Shown here: positions 1 to 9,769 of the stretch, in pieces
Position numbering within the stretch: the first letter of the stretch is position 1
Layout: each line of letters opens with the position of its first letter
The notes under the pieces: model-generated
Database searches by the model: none
The model's input: only the letters and a program-made list of their open reading frames with translations
What the model was told of the DNA's origin: nothing
Translations under genes and position numbers: made by a program
NCBI GenBank assembly: GCA_024692955.1
Contig: JAILLW010000093.1
Span: forward strand, 1 to 54,273
DNA: 54,273 bases
DNA from: Lachnospiraceae bacterium
GTDB lineage: Bacteria > Bacillota > Clostridia > Lachnospirales > Lachnospiraceae
Direction: 5' to 3'

Positions 1-579
1 GCGGCAACCGGAAAAAAATACTATAATGTAGATTCTGATTTGCATAATATTGCCGCAATACAACTTACTCCAGACAGTAGAGAAAACATAGTGGATGTCT
101 TTTCAGCATTGTCAGTAAATTGGGCGTATCTTCCCGATTTCCATGGAATGAAGAAGTACAGAGATTTTTATGCGAAGAATTATGAAAACGATTGCATGAT
201 GCTGTTTGACAAGATATTACTGTCACAGACAAAACTGCTTCGTACCATAAAAGGAGATACTGTTGAGGAATTGATCAAGAATATCATAAATCTTTCCGAT
301 GGAAAAACGCTGGCCTTGTATGGAGCCGGAAAAATCGGGAAAAAGTTTGAAAGTTATCTGACCCATTCTAGCAAAGATTATTTGTTTATAGTTTCGGATG
401 ATCAGGAAATAAAGGATCATAATGAATATCATGTTTCTGAAGTGAGCGTTGCAGATAAAACAATCGTTGTGACATCGATATTTGAGGAAATACTGGAAAA
501 CCTGATTGAGAAGGAAATAAGCTTTTACACTCTGCCTGCATGGTTTGTAAAAAAAGCGTTGTATGGAGATTGTCTATAA
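1..579 (+). CDS. 5'-truncated protein ending in a Rossmann-like module
   Basis: The frame is open from the first base, so the true start lies left of the window; the first start-like codon inside is a TTG at 40 with no ribosome binding site. About 192 codons are visible. The last ~85 residues carry a glycine motif (LALYGAGKIGKKF) followed by short hydrophobic strands (FIVSDD, KTIVVTSI), the same module found in many proteins of this cluster. The preceding part (YLPDFHGMKKYRDF) is not recognised; by analogy with its neighbours the missing N-terminus is probably a glycosyltransferase or other glycan enzyme, which is inference. The 3' end overlaps the next gene by 17 bases, suggesting one transcript. 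Confidence 0.6.
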   Translation, partial: AATGKKYYNVDSDLHNIAAIQLTPDSRENIVDVFSALSVNWAYLPDFHGMKKYRDFYAKNYENDCMMLFDKILLSQTKLLRTIKGDTVEELIKNIINLSDGKTLALYGAGKIGKKFESYLTHSSKDYLFIVSDDQEIKDHNEYHVSEVSVADKTIVVTSIFEEILENLIEKEISFYTLPAWFVKKALYGDCL

Positions 580-2257
580 TAACATGGATTTAGTTTGGGG
601 AACAGGAAAGATTTCAACACGGTTTTGTGAAACGATGGAGAGGTATAAAAGTGCTTTTCCGTCGTTTGTTAAACAATTGATCCCAAATATTGAGTTTTTT
701 TTGGATATAGATGCAGCAAAAACGGGGAGTGTTTTCTTTGGAAAACCGGTTAAAAAACCTGATGAAACAATTTGGCTAAAAAAAGATGTAAGATGCATCG
801 TAGCTGTGGCAAAAAGCGAAATTGTCATAAATGAGATGAAAAACAGCTATGGCATTCCGGCGGAAAGCCTGCTTGATTACCGTAGAGTATTTATGGGTAT
901 TAATAATGCTTTGGCTGATAGATATTCTCAAGAACGATTTGAGATCCATGATACTATTCTTAGAAGAAAGGTTTCGGTCGCATCAATTATCAAAAGTTGC
1001 CTTGAAAACCAGCAAAGATACAGCGGAGAATTAGAAGACTACAGCCCATATGAAATAATGGATGCATTTATCTTTCTCTATGGGACAGATGGAAACAAGC
1101 TGTTAGAAATGGTAAAAAAGGCAGATTTATTCAAGCAACATATAGGTCAAATAAAACATGTTGCTATGGTTAGTGCTACATTTTCATTAGGAGGAGCCGA
1201 AAAAGTAGTTTCCAATCTGATACCACTGTTTATTGATAAAGGATATGAAGTAAGCCTGATTTCACGTGATGAAACTGAAGATGACTATGAACTGGATGCA
1301 AGGGCAAACAGGCTCAATGTTTTTTCATCGATCAACATATTCAATCCTGAATGGAACTTCAGAAAATTTGAAGAAGCAATTGAAAAAAGCGATATAGATG
1401 CTGTTTGTTTTCATAATCCGTATGTTGGGGTTGAGTATTTATGCGAAGTGATCATCCTGCGCATAATGCGGAAATATGTAATTACAGAATGCCATACAAG
1501 TTTCAATCGATTTATGAAGGTATATGCTCAAAGAATGGATTATTCGGTAGCATACAGCTTTTCGGATGCCTTTGTGGTTCTCGATGAGAATGAGAAGACA
1601 AAATGGAATCAGTTGGGTCTTCTTCCTGTCGCGATTAGAAATCCTGTGGACAAGATGAATAATAATACGATGCTTGTAAAAGCGAAATCCCATAAAAGAA
1701 GCATATTATGGGTTGGAAGAATTATGCAGGAAGCAAAACAGGTATTGGAAACCGTCCGGATCATGAAAGCGCTTTGCGCCGAAATTCCGGATGCCCATCT
1801 TACAATTCTTGGAAAAAAGTATAATGAAAATGATTATGAAGCTCTTAACAAAGCAATCTGTGATAGTGGATTGAAAGAGAATATTGAAATTTGTGAATTC
1901 ACACCTGATCCGGAAGAATACTACAAGAAGGCCGATATAGTACTTGTTACTTCTGAGGACGAGGGGTTCTCTATGGTATTGCTTGAGTCGAAATCCTATG
2001 GTATCCCGGTAGTAATGTATGATATTCCGCATTTGCCTTTTGTGAGAGACGGAAGAGGAATTGTGACAGTTAATCAGAAAGATGCTGAGGGTGCCGCTGA
2101 AAAGATCATAGAACTGCTAAACGATTCAGATATTTATAATCGCGTTTCAAATGAAGCAATCGAGAGCTTTGACGATTATAAGGAGGAAGATATTGGGGAG
2201 AAATGGAGCCGATTGTTTAAAAGCATTTGTGATCACGCTGATATGATCACAGTATAG
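563..2257 (+). CDS. GT4-family glycosyltransferase with N-terminal Rossmann-like module
   Basis: A 564-residue protein. Residues ~9-110 form the cluster's recurring module at the N-terminus (LVWGTGKISTRF, then FFLDIDAAKTGSVFFGKPV). From ~199 a GT-B glycosyltransferase begins (VAMVSATFSLGGAEKVVSNL, the usual glycine-rich loop). The nucleotide-sugar half starts near 380 (SILWVGRI) and holds the E-x7-E type motif EDEGFSMVLLES near 466-476. The family transfers a sugar from an NDP-sugar with retention; donor and acceptor are not predictable here. No membrane segment is seen, so it should act in the cytoplasm. The start is uncertain: ATG at 563 overlaps the previous gene and has no clear ribosome site; ATG at 584 is an alternative. 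Confidence 0.88.
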   Translation: MEIVYNNMDLVWGTGKISTRFCETMERYKSAFPSFVKQLIPNIEFFLDIDAAKTGSVFFGKPVKKPDETIWLKKDVRCIVAVAKSEIVINEMKNSYGIPAESLLDYRRVFMGINNALADRYSQERFEIHDTILRRKVSVASIIKSCLENQQRYSGELEDYSPYEIMDAFIFLYGTDGNKLLEMVKKADLFKQHIGQIKHVAMVSATFSLGGAEKVVSNLIPLFIDKGYEVSLISRDETEDDYELDARANRLNVFSSINIFNPEWNFRKFEEAIEKSDIDAVCFHNPYVGVEYLCEVIILRIMRKYVITECHTSFNRFMKVYAQRMDYSVAYSFSDAFVVLDENEKTKWNQLGLLPVAIRNPVDKMNNNTMLVKAKSHKRSILWVGRIMQEAKQVLETVRIMKALCAEIPDAHLTILGKKYNENDYEALNKAICDSGLKENIEICEFTPDPEEYYKKADIVLVTSEDEGFSMVLLESKSYGIPVVMYDIPHLPFVRDGRGIVTVNQKDAEGAAEKIIELLNDSDIYNRVSNEAIESFDDYKEEDIGEKWSRLFKSICDHADMITV

Positions 2258-2305
2258 ATTTTTTCTTGATAGATGAATGCTGATTCTGAGGGGGAAATAG
2301 ATTGA

Positions 2306-3505
2306 ATGAATGATACGATGGTTGCTGTGATTATTCCGATGTATAATTCTGAACGATATTTGCGTGATTGTCTGGAAAGCGTATTGAATCAGACGCACAC
2401 CGATATGGAAATTATTCTGGTTAATGACGGATCGACTGATCATACGAAAAACATTTGTGAGGAGTTTATAGAAAAAGATGACCGCATCCGATATATGGAG
2501 ACGGATCATAAAGGTGCTGCATTTGCCAGAATGGCGGGGGTGGAGAACGCATCCGCGGAACATATCATATTCTGCGATTCTGACGATGAAATGATGCCTG
2601 ATCTTGTTGCATCATTGATGCAGTTCGGAAGTTATGATCTTGTATGTTCCAATGCTATTGAAGAATATAACGGCTCACAGTCGATCTATTCATCTGCCAT
2701 GAAAGGCGCAGACTATTCCGGAAGAGAACAGATGGATCATTTCATAGCAAATATGATGTTGAAGAATGATCACGGTGACAGGGGATTGTTTATTGCACCA
2801 TATGCAAAACTTTTTAAAAAGAAGATCATCTGTGCAATAGCCAATGATTTGGATCTGAGGATTCGGTACGGAGAGGACCGGGATCTTTTATATCGATATG
2901 TTTTGGAATGCGATGGCGTTAGAATGTGTGATTTCGCCAAGTATATTTATTATGTAAGAGACGGATCATCGACCTATAAATATGATCCCGAGTTTTTTAT
3001 AGATGCTAATCGTCTGAGAGATTCGCTGACAAAAGCATTTTCAATGCATCATCTGAAAGATACGCTTATCCCGCAACTTAATGAACAGATGCGTGAAGTA
3101 TACTTGCATGGAATGCAGTATAAGTTGGGGTATGAAAACGGCTTTCTTATTCCGTTTATATTTCCGTATTTGATTTCACAACATAAGAGGATCGTTCTGT
3201 TTGGTGCGGGGAAAGTGGGAAAAAGTTATTATAAGTATTTAAAATTGTTTCCCGAGAAGAAATGTGTATTATGGGTAGATAATGCTCGGGCTGAGACAAA
3301 CATATTTGGTGAGACGGTTCACGCCCCGGCGAAGATATATGAAACGGAATATGATGCCATATGGATTGCTATATCCGGCGAATCCGGGCGGTCACAGGTA
3401 AGAAGGCAATTGATTGAGATGGGAGTAGAGGAGCGGAAGATAATGGCTTATGCTCCATTTTCCACGCGCCTTTTATATGAAAACGGTAACATATTAAGGA
3501 AGTAA
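2306..3505 (+). CDS. GT2-family glycosyltransferase with C-terminal Rossmann-like module
   Basis: A 399-residue protein whose first ~220 residues are a GT-A fold family 2 glycosyltransferase: VAVIIPMYNSERYLRDCLES at the start, ILVNDGSTD for nucleotide binding, and the metal-binding FCDSDDE near 90. Residues ~295-390 are the recurring module (RIVLFGAGKVGKSYYKYL, CVLWVDNA, YDAIWIAISG). The ATG follows GAGGGGG by about 11 bases. It lies 48 bases after the GT4 gene and 4 before the next GT2 gene, so co-transcription is likely. It probably adds one residue to a growing glycan; the sugar is unknown. Confidence 0.88.
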   Translation: MNDTMVAVIIPMYNSERYLRDCLESVLNQTHTDMEIILVNDGSTDHTKNICEEFIEKDDRIRYMETDHKGAAFARMAGVENASAEHIIFCDSDDEMMPDLVASLMQFGSYDLVCSNAIEEYNGSQSIYSSAMKGADYSGREQMDHFIANMMLKNDHGDRGLFIAPYAKLFKKKIICAIANDLDLRIRYGEDRDLLYRYVLECDGVRMCDFAKYIYYVRDGSSTYKYDPEFFIDANRLRDSLTKAFSMHHLKDTLIPQLNEQMREVYLHGMQYKLGYENGFLIPFIFPYLISQHKRIVLFGAGKVGKSYYKYLKLFPEKKCVLWVDNARAETNIFGETVHAPAKIYETEYDAIWIAISGESGRSQVRRQLIEMGVEERKIMAYAPFSTRLLYENGNILRK

Positions 3506-3509
3506 CAGT

Positions 3510-4883
3510 ATGGATCAGCCGATCGTTTCAATTATCATACCGGTTTATAACAAGAGCAGGTATTTGAGGAAATGCCTTGATTCATTAGTCGGGCAATCCG
3601 TGACTGATATTGAGATTATATGCGTTAACGATGCTTCAACAGATGATTCAATCATAATCCTGAAGGACTATGCTCGACGGGATGATCGAGTTCATATAAT
3701 CGAGAATGAAGTGAACCGAGGCGCCGCCTGTTCAAGAAACAGAGGGATGGAAACAGCCACAGGGAAGTATTTGATCTTTTTGGATGCAGACGATTATTTT
3801 TCTGAAAATTTGGTTGAGAAGACAGTATGTGCATCGGAACATGTCGGAGCGGATATCGTAACATTTGACTTTGCGGAAGAAGATGACAAAAACGGAGACA
3901 TAATGTATCCCAGACAGCGTTGGTGGATCGTTGATGCGATCAGGAACAATAAAGGCGTCCTTCCCGATGATCTGTATCCTTGGTTTTTCCTGACAAATTC
4001 ACCCGCTACATGGAACAAACTATACCTTCGCTCCTTTATTGAAAGAATCGGCGCAAAATTTCAGCAGATCAGTTCATCAAACGATGTGTTTTTCAGCAAT
4101 TATGCAATGCTGATGGCTGATAGGATTACTTATGTGACGTCCGAGGAGCCGTTGCTGTTTTACAGGACGAATGTTGATAACCAGATCATAAGCAATATTG
4201 ACCGTGACCCGTTGGCGGTATTTCAAGCGATGGATGAGACGCAGAGGATCATAAAAGAGATACCCAAAATCTCGGAACGACAGATCTCGTTCATTGACAG
4301 AGTGCCGGTTAATCTTCTGCATGCATTCCGAAAACTGAGGACGAATGAGGGAGTTGCCAGATTTACGGCCTATTCATTATCGGAATGCGGAATAAAAAAG
4401 TATGGATTATGGGGTGCGGGGAGAGACAGTTTTTTAAGCGGTGCCGGTTACCGTGCCTATATCGAGTTGCTTGAGGAGCTTGGCTGTTTCGAAGAAATGA
4501 AGAGCACGAAGCTGAGATCTGAGGATCAGCTTTGGTTTAATGCTTCGTTTTTTATGGAGCTTAAGAAACTTAATAAAAGATGTGCGGTATGGGGATATGG
4601 GAAATACGGCAGGCGGTTCTGCGAGACGGCTACGGATCATGGTTATGGAATTGTCGGAATTCTGGATCAGAACCGAGGAATATATGATGGGAAAATCGTG
4701 TCTGGGCTTGAGGATTTTGATTGGGATACGATTGACATGGTCATTCTTATGATAAGGGACAAACATAAACATATTAAGGAAGCACTGCGTGAGATCAGAT
4801 CGTATAAAGCCGAATGCCTGTTGCTTGATGCGATAACATGGATGGAGTGGAGAGTTCCGCTTCACTATTGCATGATATGGTAA
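3510..4883 (+). CDS. GT2-family glycosyltransferase with C-terminal Rossmann-like module
   Basis: A 457-residue protein. The N-terminal ~230 residues are a GT2 domain (VSIIIPVYNKSRYLRKCL, ICVNDASTDDS, FLDADDY as the DxD site near 92-95). The C-terminal part has two glycine-rich stretches: YGLWGAGRDSF near 298, then a full copy of the recurring module near 357-445 (CAVWGYGKYGRRFCETA, IVGILDQNRG, DMVILMIRD). The first may be a degenerate repeat. A strong AAGGAAG site precedes ATG 3510, which lies 4 bases after the previous stop. Soluble and cytoplasmic; sugar specificity is not readable. Confidence 0.87.
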   Translation: MDQPIVSIIIPVYNKSRYLRKCLDSLVGQSVTDIEIICVNDASTDDSIIILKDYARRDDRVHIIENEVNRGAACSRNRGMETATGKYLIFLDADDYFSENLVEKTVCASEHVGADIVTFDFAEEDDKNGDIMYPRQRWWIVDAIRNNKGVLPDDLYPWFFLTNSPATWNKLYLRSFIERIGAKFQQISSSNDVFFSNYAMLMADRITYVTSEEPLLFYRTNVDNQIISNIDRDPLAVFQAMDETQRIIKEIPKISERQISFIDRVPVNLLHAFRKLRTNEGVARFTAYSLSECGIKKYGLWGAGRDSFLSGAGYRAYIELLEELGCFEEMKSTKLRSEDQLWFNASFFMELKKLNKRCAVWGYGKYGRRFCETATDHGYGIVGILDQNRGIYDGKIVSGLEDFDWDTIDMVILMIRDKHKHIKEALREIRSYKAECLLLDAITWMEWRVPLHYCMIW

Positions 4884-4926
4884 TGCGGTTTTAAAGATGG
4901 AAAAGTATAATGAATATGGTGGGATA

Positions 4927-6285
4927 ATGTGTAAAGTATCGGTAATAATGCCTTCGTTGAATGTTGCTCATTATATTGAAGAGTGCATAAATAGCGTAAT
5001 TAGTCAGACGCTTAAGGACATTGAAATCATATGCGTAGATGCGGGTTCGAATGACGGTACATACGAGATTCTGGAATCATACGCAAAAGATGATTCGAGA
5101 ATCCGAATCATCCGAAGCGACAAGAAAAGCTATGGATACCAGATGAACCTCGGGATACTATCGGCGAAAGGAGAGTATATCGGGATCGTTGAAACAGATG
5201 ACTTTGTCTCAAAGGATATGTTTAAGTCGCTTTATGAACATGCCGTGGATATTAAAGCTGATTTTGTCAAATCTAATCACTATATGGTGAAGGGAGAGAG
5301 AGGGAATTACTCTGTTGAATCTGTTCCCCTTTTGCGTGATCCGAAACAGTACGGATTGTATACCGATCATGATCTGAAAGAACTCTTTCGTGCAAAAATG
5401 CATACATGGACCGGCTTATATCGCAGAGAATTCCTGACGGAAAACAGGATATTGCATAATGAAACTCCGGGTGCGGCTTATCAGGATAACGGATTCTGGT
5501 TTCAAACAATAATGTTTGCGAAACGCGTCAGATTTGTCGATGAAGCATATTATTTCTTAAGAAGGGATAATCCGGAATCTTCGTTCTTTGCCAAAGATAA
5601 GATCGATGCCATAAAAAAAGAATATGACTTCATCCGCGATATTATCATTTCATCAGACTTGAGCAATAAACGGGAATTGCTTGAATACTGCTTTTATTAC
5701 CGATTCGTTAATTATACCGGACAACAGAGGCGGATAGCTGATGAAGATATGAAGGAATACTATGGGTATCTGACAGAAGATGTTGATGATGCGATCAGTC
5801 GGAACGAGATCAATCATACACTGTTCCGGGGAAAACAGACGATTTATCTGATGTGTGCAATGCTGCACAGCAGACCTGTCAGATATGAAGGAGATGATGT
5901 ATTCAGAGTATGGTCTGAGTACACAAAGGATTCGGCAGCATTAGGGAACAGATATTATCTCCATCTGTTCCGATTAGATAAAAAAATTGAAGAATGTAAG
6001 AGGTTATTTATTTACGGAGCGGGCAAGATCGGGCAGAAGATATATCGCGTTCTGCGGGATATGGGATATGACGAAAAGGTTAAAGCATTTGTTGTCACTC
6101 AAAAAGACGCTACTGCAATTATCTTCGGGCTTCCGGTGATTGAAGTAGTTGATCTGGTAAAAAATGAATTTGATCAGATAATCGTGGCCGTCGGATATGG
6201 TATCAGGGATGAAGTAGAAGATGAGTTAAGAAGAAAGGGAATCCGGGAGTATATCTATTTTGATCCTACAGGAATGAAAATATGA
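4927..6285 (+). CDS. GT2-family glycosyltransferase with C-terminal Rossmann-like module
   Basis: GT2 domain at residues 1-220 (MCKVSVIMPSLNVAHYIEE, ICVDAGSNDGT, IVETDDF in place of the classical DxD). The C-terminus (~360-450) is the recurring module: RLFIYGAGKIGQKIYRVL, AFVVTQKD, FDQIIVAVGYG. ATG 4927 was chosen because the related protein at 8382 aligns from here (MSIKVSIILPSYN); an in-frame ATG at 4897 would add ten residues, and neither has an ideal ribosome site. The N-terminal half closely resembles the protein at 8382-9746, including KKSYGYQMNLGI, so the two are likely duplicates. The stop overlaps the next start as ATGA. Confidence 0.85.
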   Translation: MCKVSVIMPSLNVAHYIEECINSVISQTLKDIEIICVDAGSNDGTYEILESYAKDDSRIRIIRSDKKSYGYQMNLGILSAKGEYIGIVETDDFVSKDMFKSLYEHAVDIKADFVKSNHYMVKGERGNYSVESVPLLRDPKQYGLYTDHDLKELFRAKMHTWTGLYRREFLTENRILHNETPGAAYQDNGFWFQTIMFAKRVRFVDEAYYFLRRDNPESSFFAKDKIDAIKKEYDFIRDIIISSDLSNKRELLEYCFYYRFVNYTGQQRRIADEDMKEYYGYLTEDVDDAISRNEINHTLFRGKQTIYLMCAMLHSRPVRYEGDDVFRVWSEYTKDSAALGNRYYLHLFRLDKKIEECKRLFIYGAGKIGQKIYRVLRDMGYDEKVKAFVVTQKDATAIIFGLPVIEVVDLVKNEFDQIIVAVGYGIRDEVEDELRRKGIREYIYFDPTGMKI

Positions 6286-8276
6286 AGGACTTTTTTATTA
6301 TCAGCAACGATAACAAAGATGCAATTCAGGATGCGCTATTAGGCTTTGTTGTTAGCCCGAATGGCATATTTGACAGTGAAAACTTTGCCATGTTGAAAGA
6401 TGACGATGTCATCGGAAATGGTGCATATATATTGATCAGACGGATAGAGGATGTTATTTCAATAAAGCAGGATTTTAACGGGTCATGGGGGCTATATTAT
6501 TATCAAGAAGATGAAAATTTCGCGATCAGCAATTCGGTTTTGATGTTAATGGATTATTTAAAAGATAAGACAACCATTACACTGAACAGGGATTACGCAA
6601 ACAACCTACTGACAAATTCTCTTTGTACCAGAGCATTCTCAGAAACGATTATATCTGAGATTCAATTGATTGAAAAGAATAAGGAAGTTCTAATTCATGA
6701 AAACGGAGAACTTGAGTTTTGTGTGGTGGATTACGAAGAAAACACAGTTGCCCTGGATTCCTGCGAGGGAATGATGATATTGGATGCCTGGTACCAAAAA
6801 TGGATCGATATACTTACGGGGTTGAAAAAAGAAGAAGCCCAGATATCTACAGATCTCAGCGGTGGATTTGACAGCAGAATGACATTGGCACTGTTTATTG
6901 GGTCTAAAATCGATTGGGATGGGGTGCGAATTAATTCATACATGGATGGGCTCCATACACACGAGGAAGATTACCAGATTGCTTCTCGGATTTCTAACGA
7001 TTATGGCTTTCGACTGAATGATTCGGGTTTTTCAGAAGATGCATACTTTTTTAGCACAGAAGAATTGTTGGAAAAATCGTTTTATACGAAACTGACTGTT
7101 CATAAGGAGTTTTTCTTTCAAGATCGAAAATACCGAAAAAAGCGATATAAAGTTACGGGTGATGGAGGCGAGGCGATAAGAGCCAAGTGGAATTATGACA
7201 GGAAAAGCTTTATTAATATGGAATCTTCTCCGGCAAAAAGGTATTCGAAGCAGGTCGCTGATGAACTGAGGGATTCAAATACAAGAATTCTGACGGCCGG
7301 ATATGATTATATCAATGAGAATTATCATGTAGATGCGGATTCTGTCGATGGTACTCTCGCATTATATAAGGATACTTGGAATAGAAGTCATTTCGGGAAA
7401 AATGCTGTGGAAAGCTTCTTTAGCAATGTATACAGGCTACAGCCTTTGATTGATCCGGATTTATATCGTCTAAAGACAAATTCACCGGACTGTGAGGATC
7501 GGGATCTGTTGATGGCCCTGATCTTTGTGCGTTATTGCCCGGGGCTTCTTGATTATGAGATTCAGGGGAATCGGATGATCAATCCGGAAACGGTCTCATG
7601 CGCTAAAGAAATATCCGACAGATATACAAGAAGTGATTGTAAAAAGATGTATGATCAAGCGGAGTTTTTGGTGAGTTCGGCAGAAAAAGCGGATTTGGCC
7701 TGGAACATTGATCGAGGCGCCTCACGAACTGTTTATGAGTTAATATCTTCCATATGCCATCAACAAAACGGCAGGCTGAAAAAGGTATTCTGTTCAGCTT
7801 TTTCAGAGGAATTGTACAATTACGCGACAATCCATATGAATAGCAACCGGTATGTCCCGTTCAGACAGTTTTTTGCGATAATCGGAATTTCGTGGGCCAT
7901 GCTGCGAACGGAGGGACATTGGGAATTGCAGCATCGAACATTGTGGGAGGATTTGAGTTATTTAAACTGTGAAGAATCAAGTGAGATCCGGTTCCCGTAT
8001 GATAAGGTGAAAAAAGGGTCCAGAATCATTCTATATGGAGCCGGAAGCAAGGGGGCTGTCTACAAAAAACAGATTGATGCTTCTGCATATTGTGAGATTG
8101 TTAAGTGGGTTGACAAAAGATATCAGCAGATGGGAAACGGCATTGAGGATATCTCATGCATTTCCGAGGCGAAGTTTGATTGCATTGTGGTAGCGATATT
8201 CAATGAAACCGATCGCGAAGAGGCGATAAGGGAGATTTGTGGAATGGGCGTGGATGAAAACAAGATCGTATACTGA
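6282..8276 (+). CDS. Asparagine-synthase-like protein lacking the glutaminase cysteine, with C-terminal Rossmann-like module
   Basis: A 664-residue protein. The N-terminal ~130 residues resemble the class II glutamine amidotransferase fold (QDFNGSWGLYYYQED), but the sequence begins MKDFF and has no cysteine at position 2, so glutamine hydrolysis is not expected. Residues ~194-200 hold the ATP-pyrophosphatase P-loop SGGFDSR of the asparagine synthase family; the family activates a carboxylate by adenylation. Residues ~578-664 are the recurring module (RIILYGAGSKGAVYKK, IVKWVDKRY, FDCIVVAIFN). An amide-forming or sugar-amidating role in glycan decoration is inference. It is coupled to the upstream GT2 gene by an ATGA overlap and followed by a 105-base gap. 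Confidence 0.82.
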   Translation: MKDFFIISNDNKDAIQDALLGFVVSPNGIFDSENFAMLKDDDVIGNGAYILIRRIEDVISIKQDFNGSWGLYYYQEDENFAISNSVLMLMDYLKDKTTITLNRDYANNLLTNSLCTRAFSETIISEIQLIEKNKEVLIHENGELEFCVVDYEENTVALDSCEGMMILDAWYQKWIDILTGLKKEEAQISTDLSGGFDSRMTLALFIGSKIDWDGVRINSYMDGLHTHEEDYQIASRISNDYGFRLNDSGFSEDAYFFSTEELLEKSFYTKLTVHKEFFFQDRKYRKKRYKVTGDGGEAIRAKWNYDRKSFINMESSPAKRYSKQVADELRDSNTRILTAGYDYINENYHVDADSVDGTLALYKDTWNRSHFGKNAVESFFSNVYRLQPLIDPDLYRLKTNSPDCEDRDLLMALIFVRYCPGLLDYEIQGNRMINPETVSCAKEISDRYTRSDCKKMYDQAEFLVSSAEKADLAWNIDRGASRTVYELISSICHQQNGRLKKVFCSAFSEELYNYATIHMNSNRYVPFRQFFAIIGISWAMLRTEGHWELQHRTLWEDLSYLNCEESSEIRFPYDKVKKGSRIILYGAGSKGAVYKKQIDASAYCEIVKWVDKRYQQMGNGIEDISCISEAKFDCIVVAIFNETDREEAIREICGMGVDENKIVY

Positions 8277-8381
8277 AGAAAAACCGGATATGAGCCGATA
8301 AATAATTGGAAATGTGTTTATAGCGATTCTGAAAGTCGATATCAGATGGAGAAAGCTGTCTGAATTACAGAAAGGGAAAAA

Positions 8382-9746
8382 ATGAGTATCAAAGTTTCGA
8401 TTATTCTTCCGTCATACAATGTGACGAACTACATTGAACAGTGCGTAAAGAGTGTGTTGGATCAAACGCTGCAGGAGATCGAGATTCTGTGCGTGGACGC
8501 AGGATCTACGGACGGAACGCTGGAAAAACTGGAAAAACTGGCTGATGACAATCCAAAGATCAGGCTGATACACTCGGAGAAAAAGAGTTACGGCTATCAG
8601 ATGAATCTCGGGATCCGGGAGGCAAAAGGAGAATACATCGGGATTGTCGAGACGGATGACTTTGTGGATCCGGATATGTTCGAGATCCTTTATCGAAGGG
8701 CGTCTAAAGACAATGCGGATATGGCAAAAGGCGTACTGTATGAAGTTTATGCAACGGAGGACGGCGGAGAAAATGAGATCCTTTCCGACTATATTCCTGT
8801 CAGGTACATGACGGATATTACATTTTCGCCTGATGAGCAACCGGACGTACATGACTGGGATGGTAATATCTGGAACGGAATATATAGAAAAGAGTTTCTG
8901 ACGAATCATGAAATCTGGTTTCAGGAAACTCCGGGAGCCTCCTATCAGGATATCGCATTTCAGCAAATGGTTTTGAATGAAGCTAATAGAGTTACATTTC
9001 TTCATGCGCATTTTTATCATTACCGTAAAGTCCGTCCCGGTGCTTCCACCTGGAATCCGAAATGTGTTCGGTATATCTATGATGCATACAGAGGGCTGTT
9101 GGCAGATCCAAGGATAAAGGATAGTCACAGAAAGTACATATATATGAGAATGTCCACGGCGTTTTTATATGAATTTCGAAAAGCCCTTTGCATGTGCGGA
9201 TACAGAATCGAGAATTTGGAATGTCCTGAAGCAGTGGATTGGTACAGGGCTGAGATCGGGAATGGGATCCGTGAAGGGGTCTTCAGATTCGGTGATTTGA
9301 GCGAGGTAAACCAGAGGGATGTGACTTTGTTTTTTACAGATACGGAATGTTATGTCAAAACATGGAAGGAAAAGGCTGAAGCGTTATACGAGTGGCTAGC
9401 GAGACTGAAAGAAGCGGTCGGAGGGAGAAGCCTGTTCGTTTTTGGAGTCGGTCAATATGGGCAGCTGCTGATCCGCTTTCTAATGCGAAACGGCGTGTGG
9501 GTCGATGGCCTTGTGGATAATCAAAAAGGAAAGCATAATACGCGATATTTTGGACTGAATGTTTTTAGTGCGGCAGATGCAGTTCGACAGGGCGACTGCT
9601 TTTACCTGATAGCGAACAAAAAAGCCGGACTTCAGATACGGGCACAGCTCCAAAAACTGGGTGTATCTGAGGAAAGCACGATGATATTTGACGGGACGGA
9701 TCAGACTTTGTTTGATGGAATGGGAATGTATCCGATTTTACCCTGA
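8382..9746 (+). CDS. GT2-family glycosyltransferase with C-terminal Rossmann-like module
   Basis: A 454-residue protein. GT2 domain at the N-terminus (IKVSIILPSYNVTNYIEQC, LCVDAGSTDGT, YIGIVETDDFVDPDMF). The C-terminal ~100 residues are the recurring module (RSLFVFGVGQYGQLLIRFL, VDGLVDNQKG, FYLIANKKAG). AAAGGG lies five bases before ATG 8382. The gap 8277-8381 shows no convincing promoter. The N-terminal half is strikingly like the protein at 4927-6285, which flanks the asparagine-synthase-like gene on the other side. Sugar and acceptor are unknown. Confidence 0.87.
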   Translation: MSIKVSIILPSYNVTNYIEQCVKSVLDQTLQEIEILCVDAGSTDGTLEKLEKLADDNPKIRLIHSEKKSYGYQMNLGIREAKGEYIGIVETDDFVDPDMFEILYRRASKDNADMAKGVLYEVYATEDGGENEILSDYIPVRYMTDITFSPDEQPDVHDWDGNIWNGIYRKEFLTNHEIWFQETPGASYQDIAFQQMVLNEANRVTFLHAHFYHYRKVRPGASTWNPKCVRYIYDAYRGLLADPRIKDSHRKYIYMRMSTAFLYEFRKALCMCGYRIENLECPEAVDWYRAEIGNGIREGVFRFGDLSEVNQRDVTLFFTDTECYVKTWKEKAEALYEWLARLKEAVGGRSLFVFGVGQYGQLLIRFLMRNGVWVDGLVDNQKGKHNTRYFGLNVFSAADAVRQGDCFYLIANKKAGLQIRAQLQKLGVSEESTMIFDGTDQTLFDGMGMYPILP

Positions 9747-9769
9747 CCAAAAGAAAGTGGGGGCGATAA

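Noticed and set aside
8281..8320. Sigma-D promoter before the GT2 gene at 8382
   Set aside because: GCCGATAA occurs at 8294-8301 but no TAAA lies at the right distance and the gene is inside a glycan operon.
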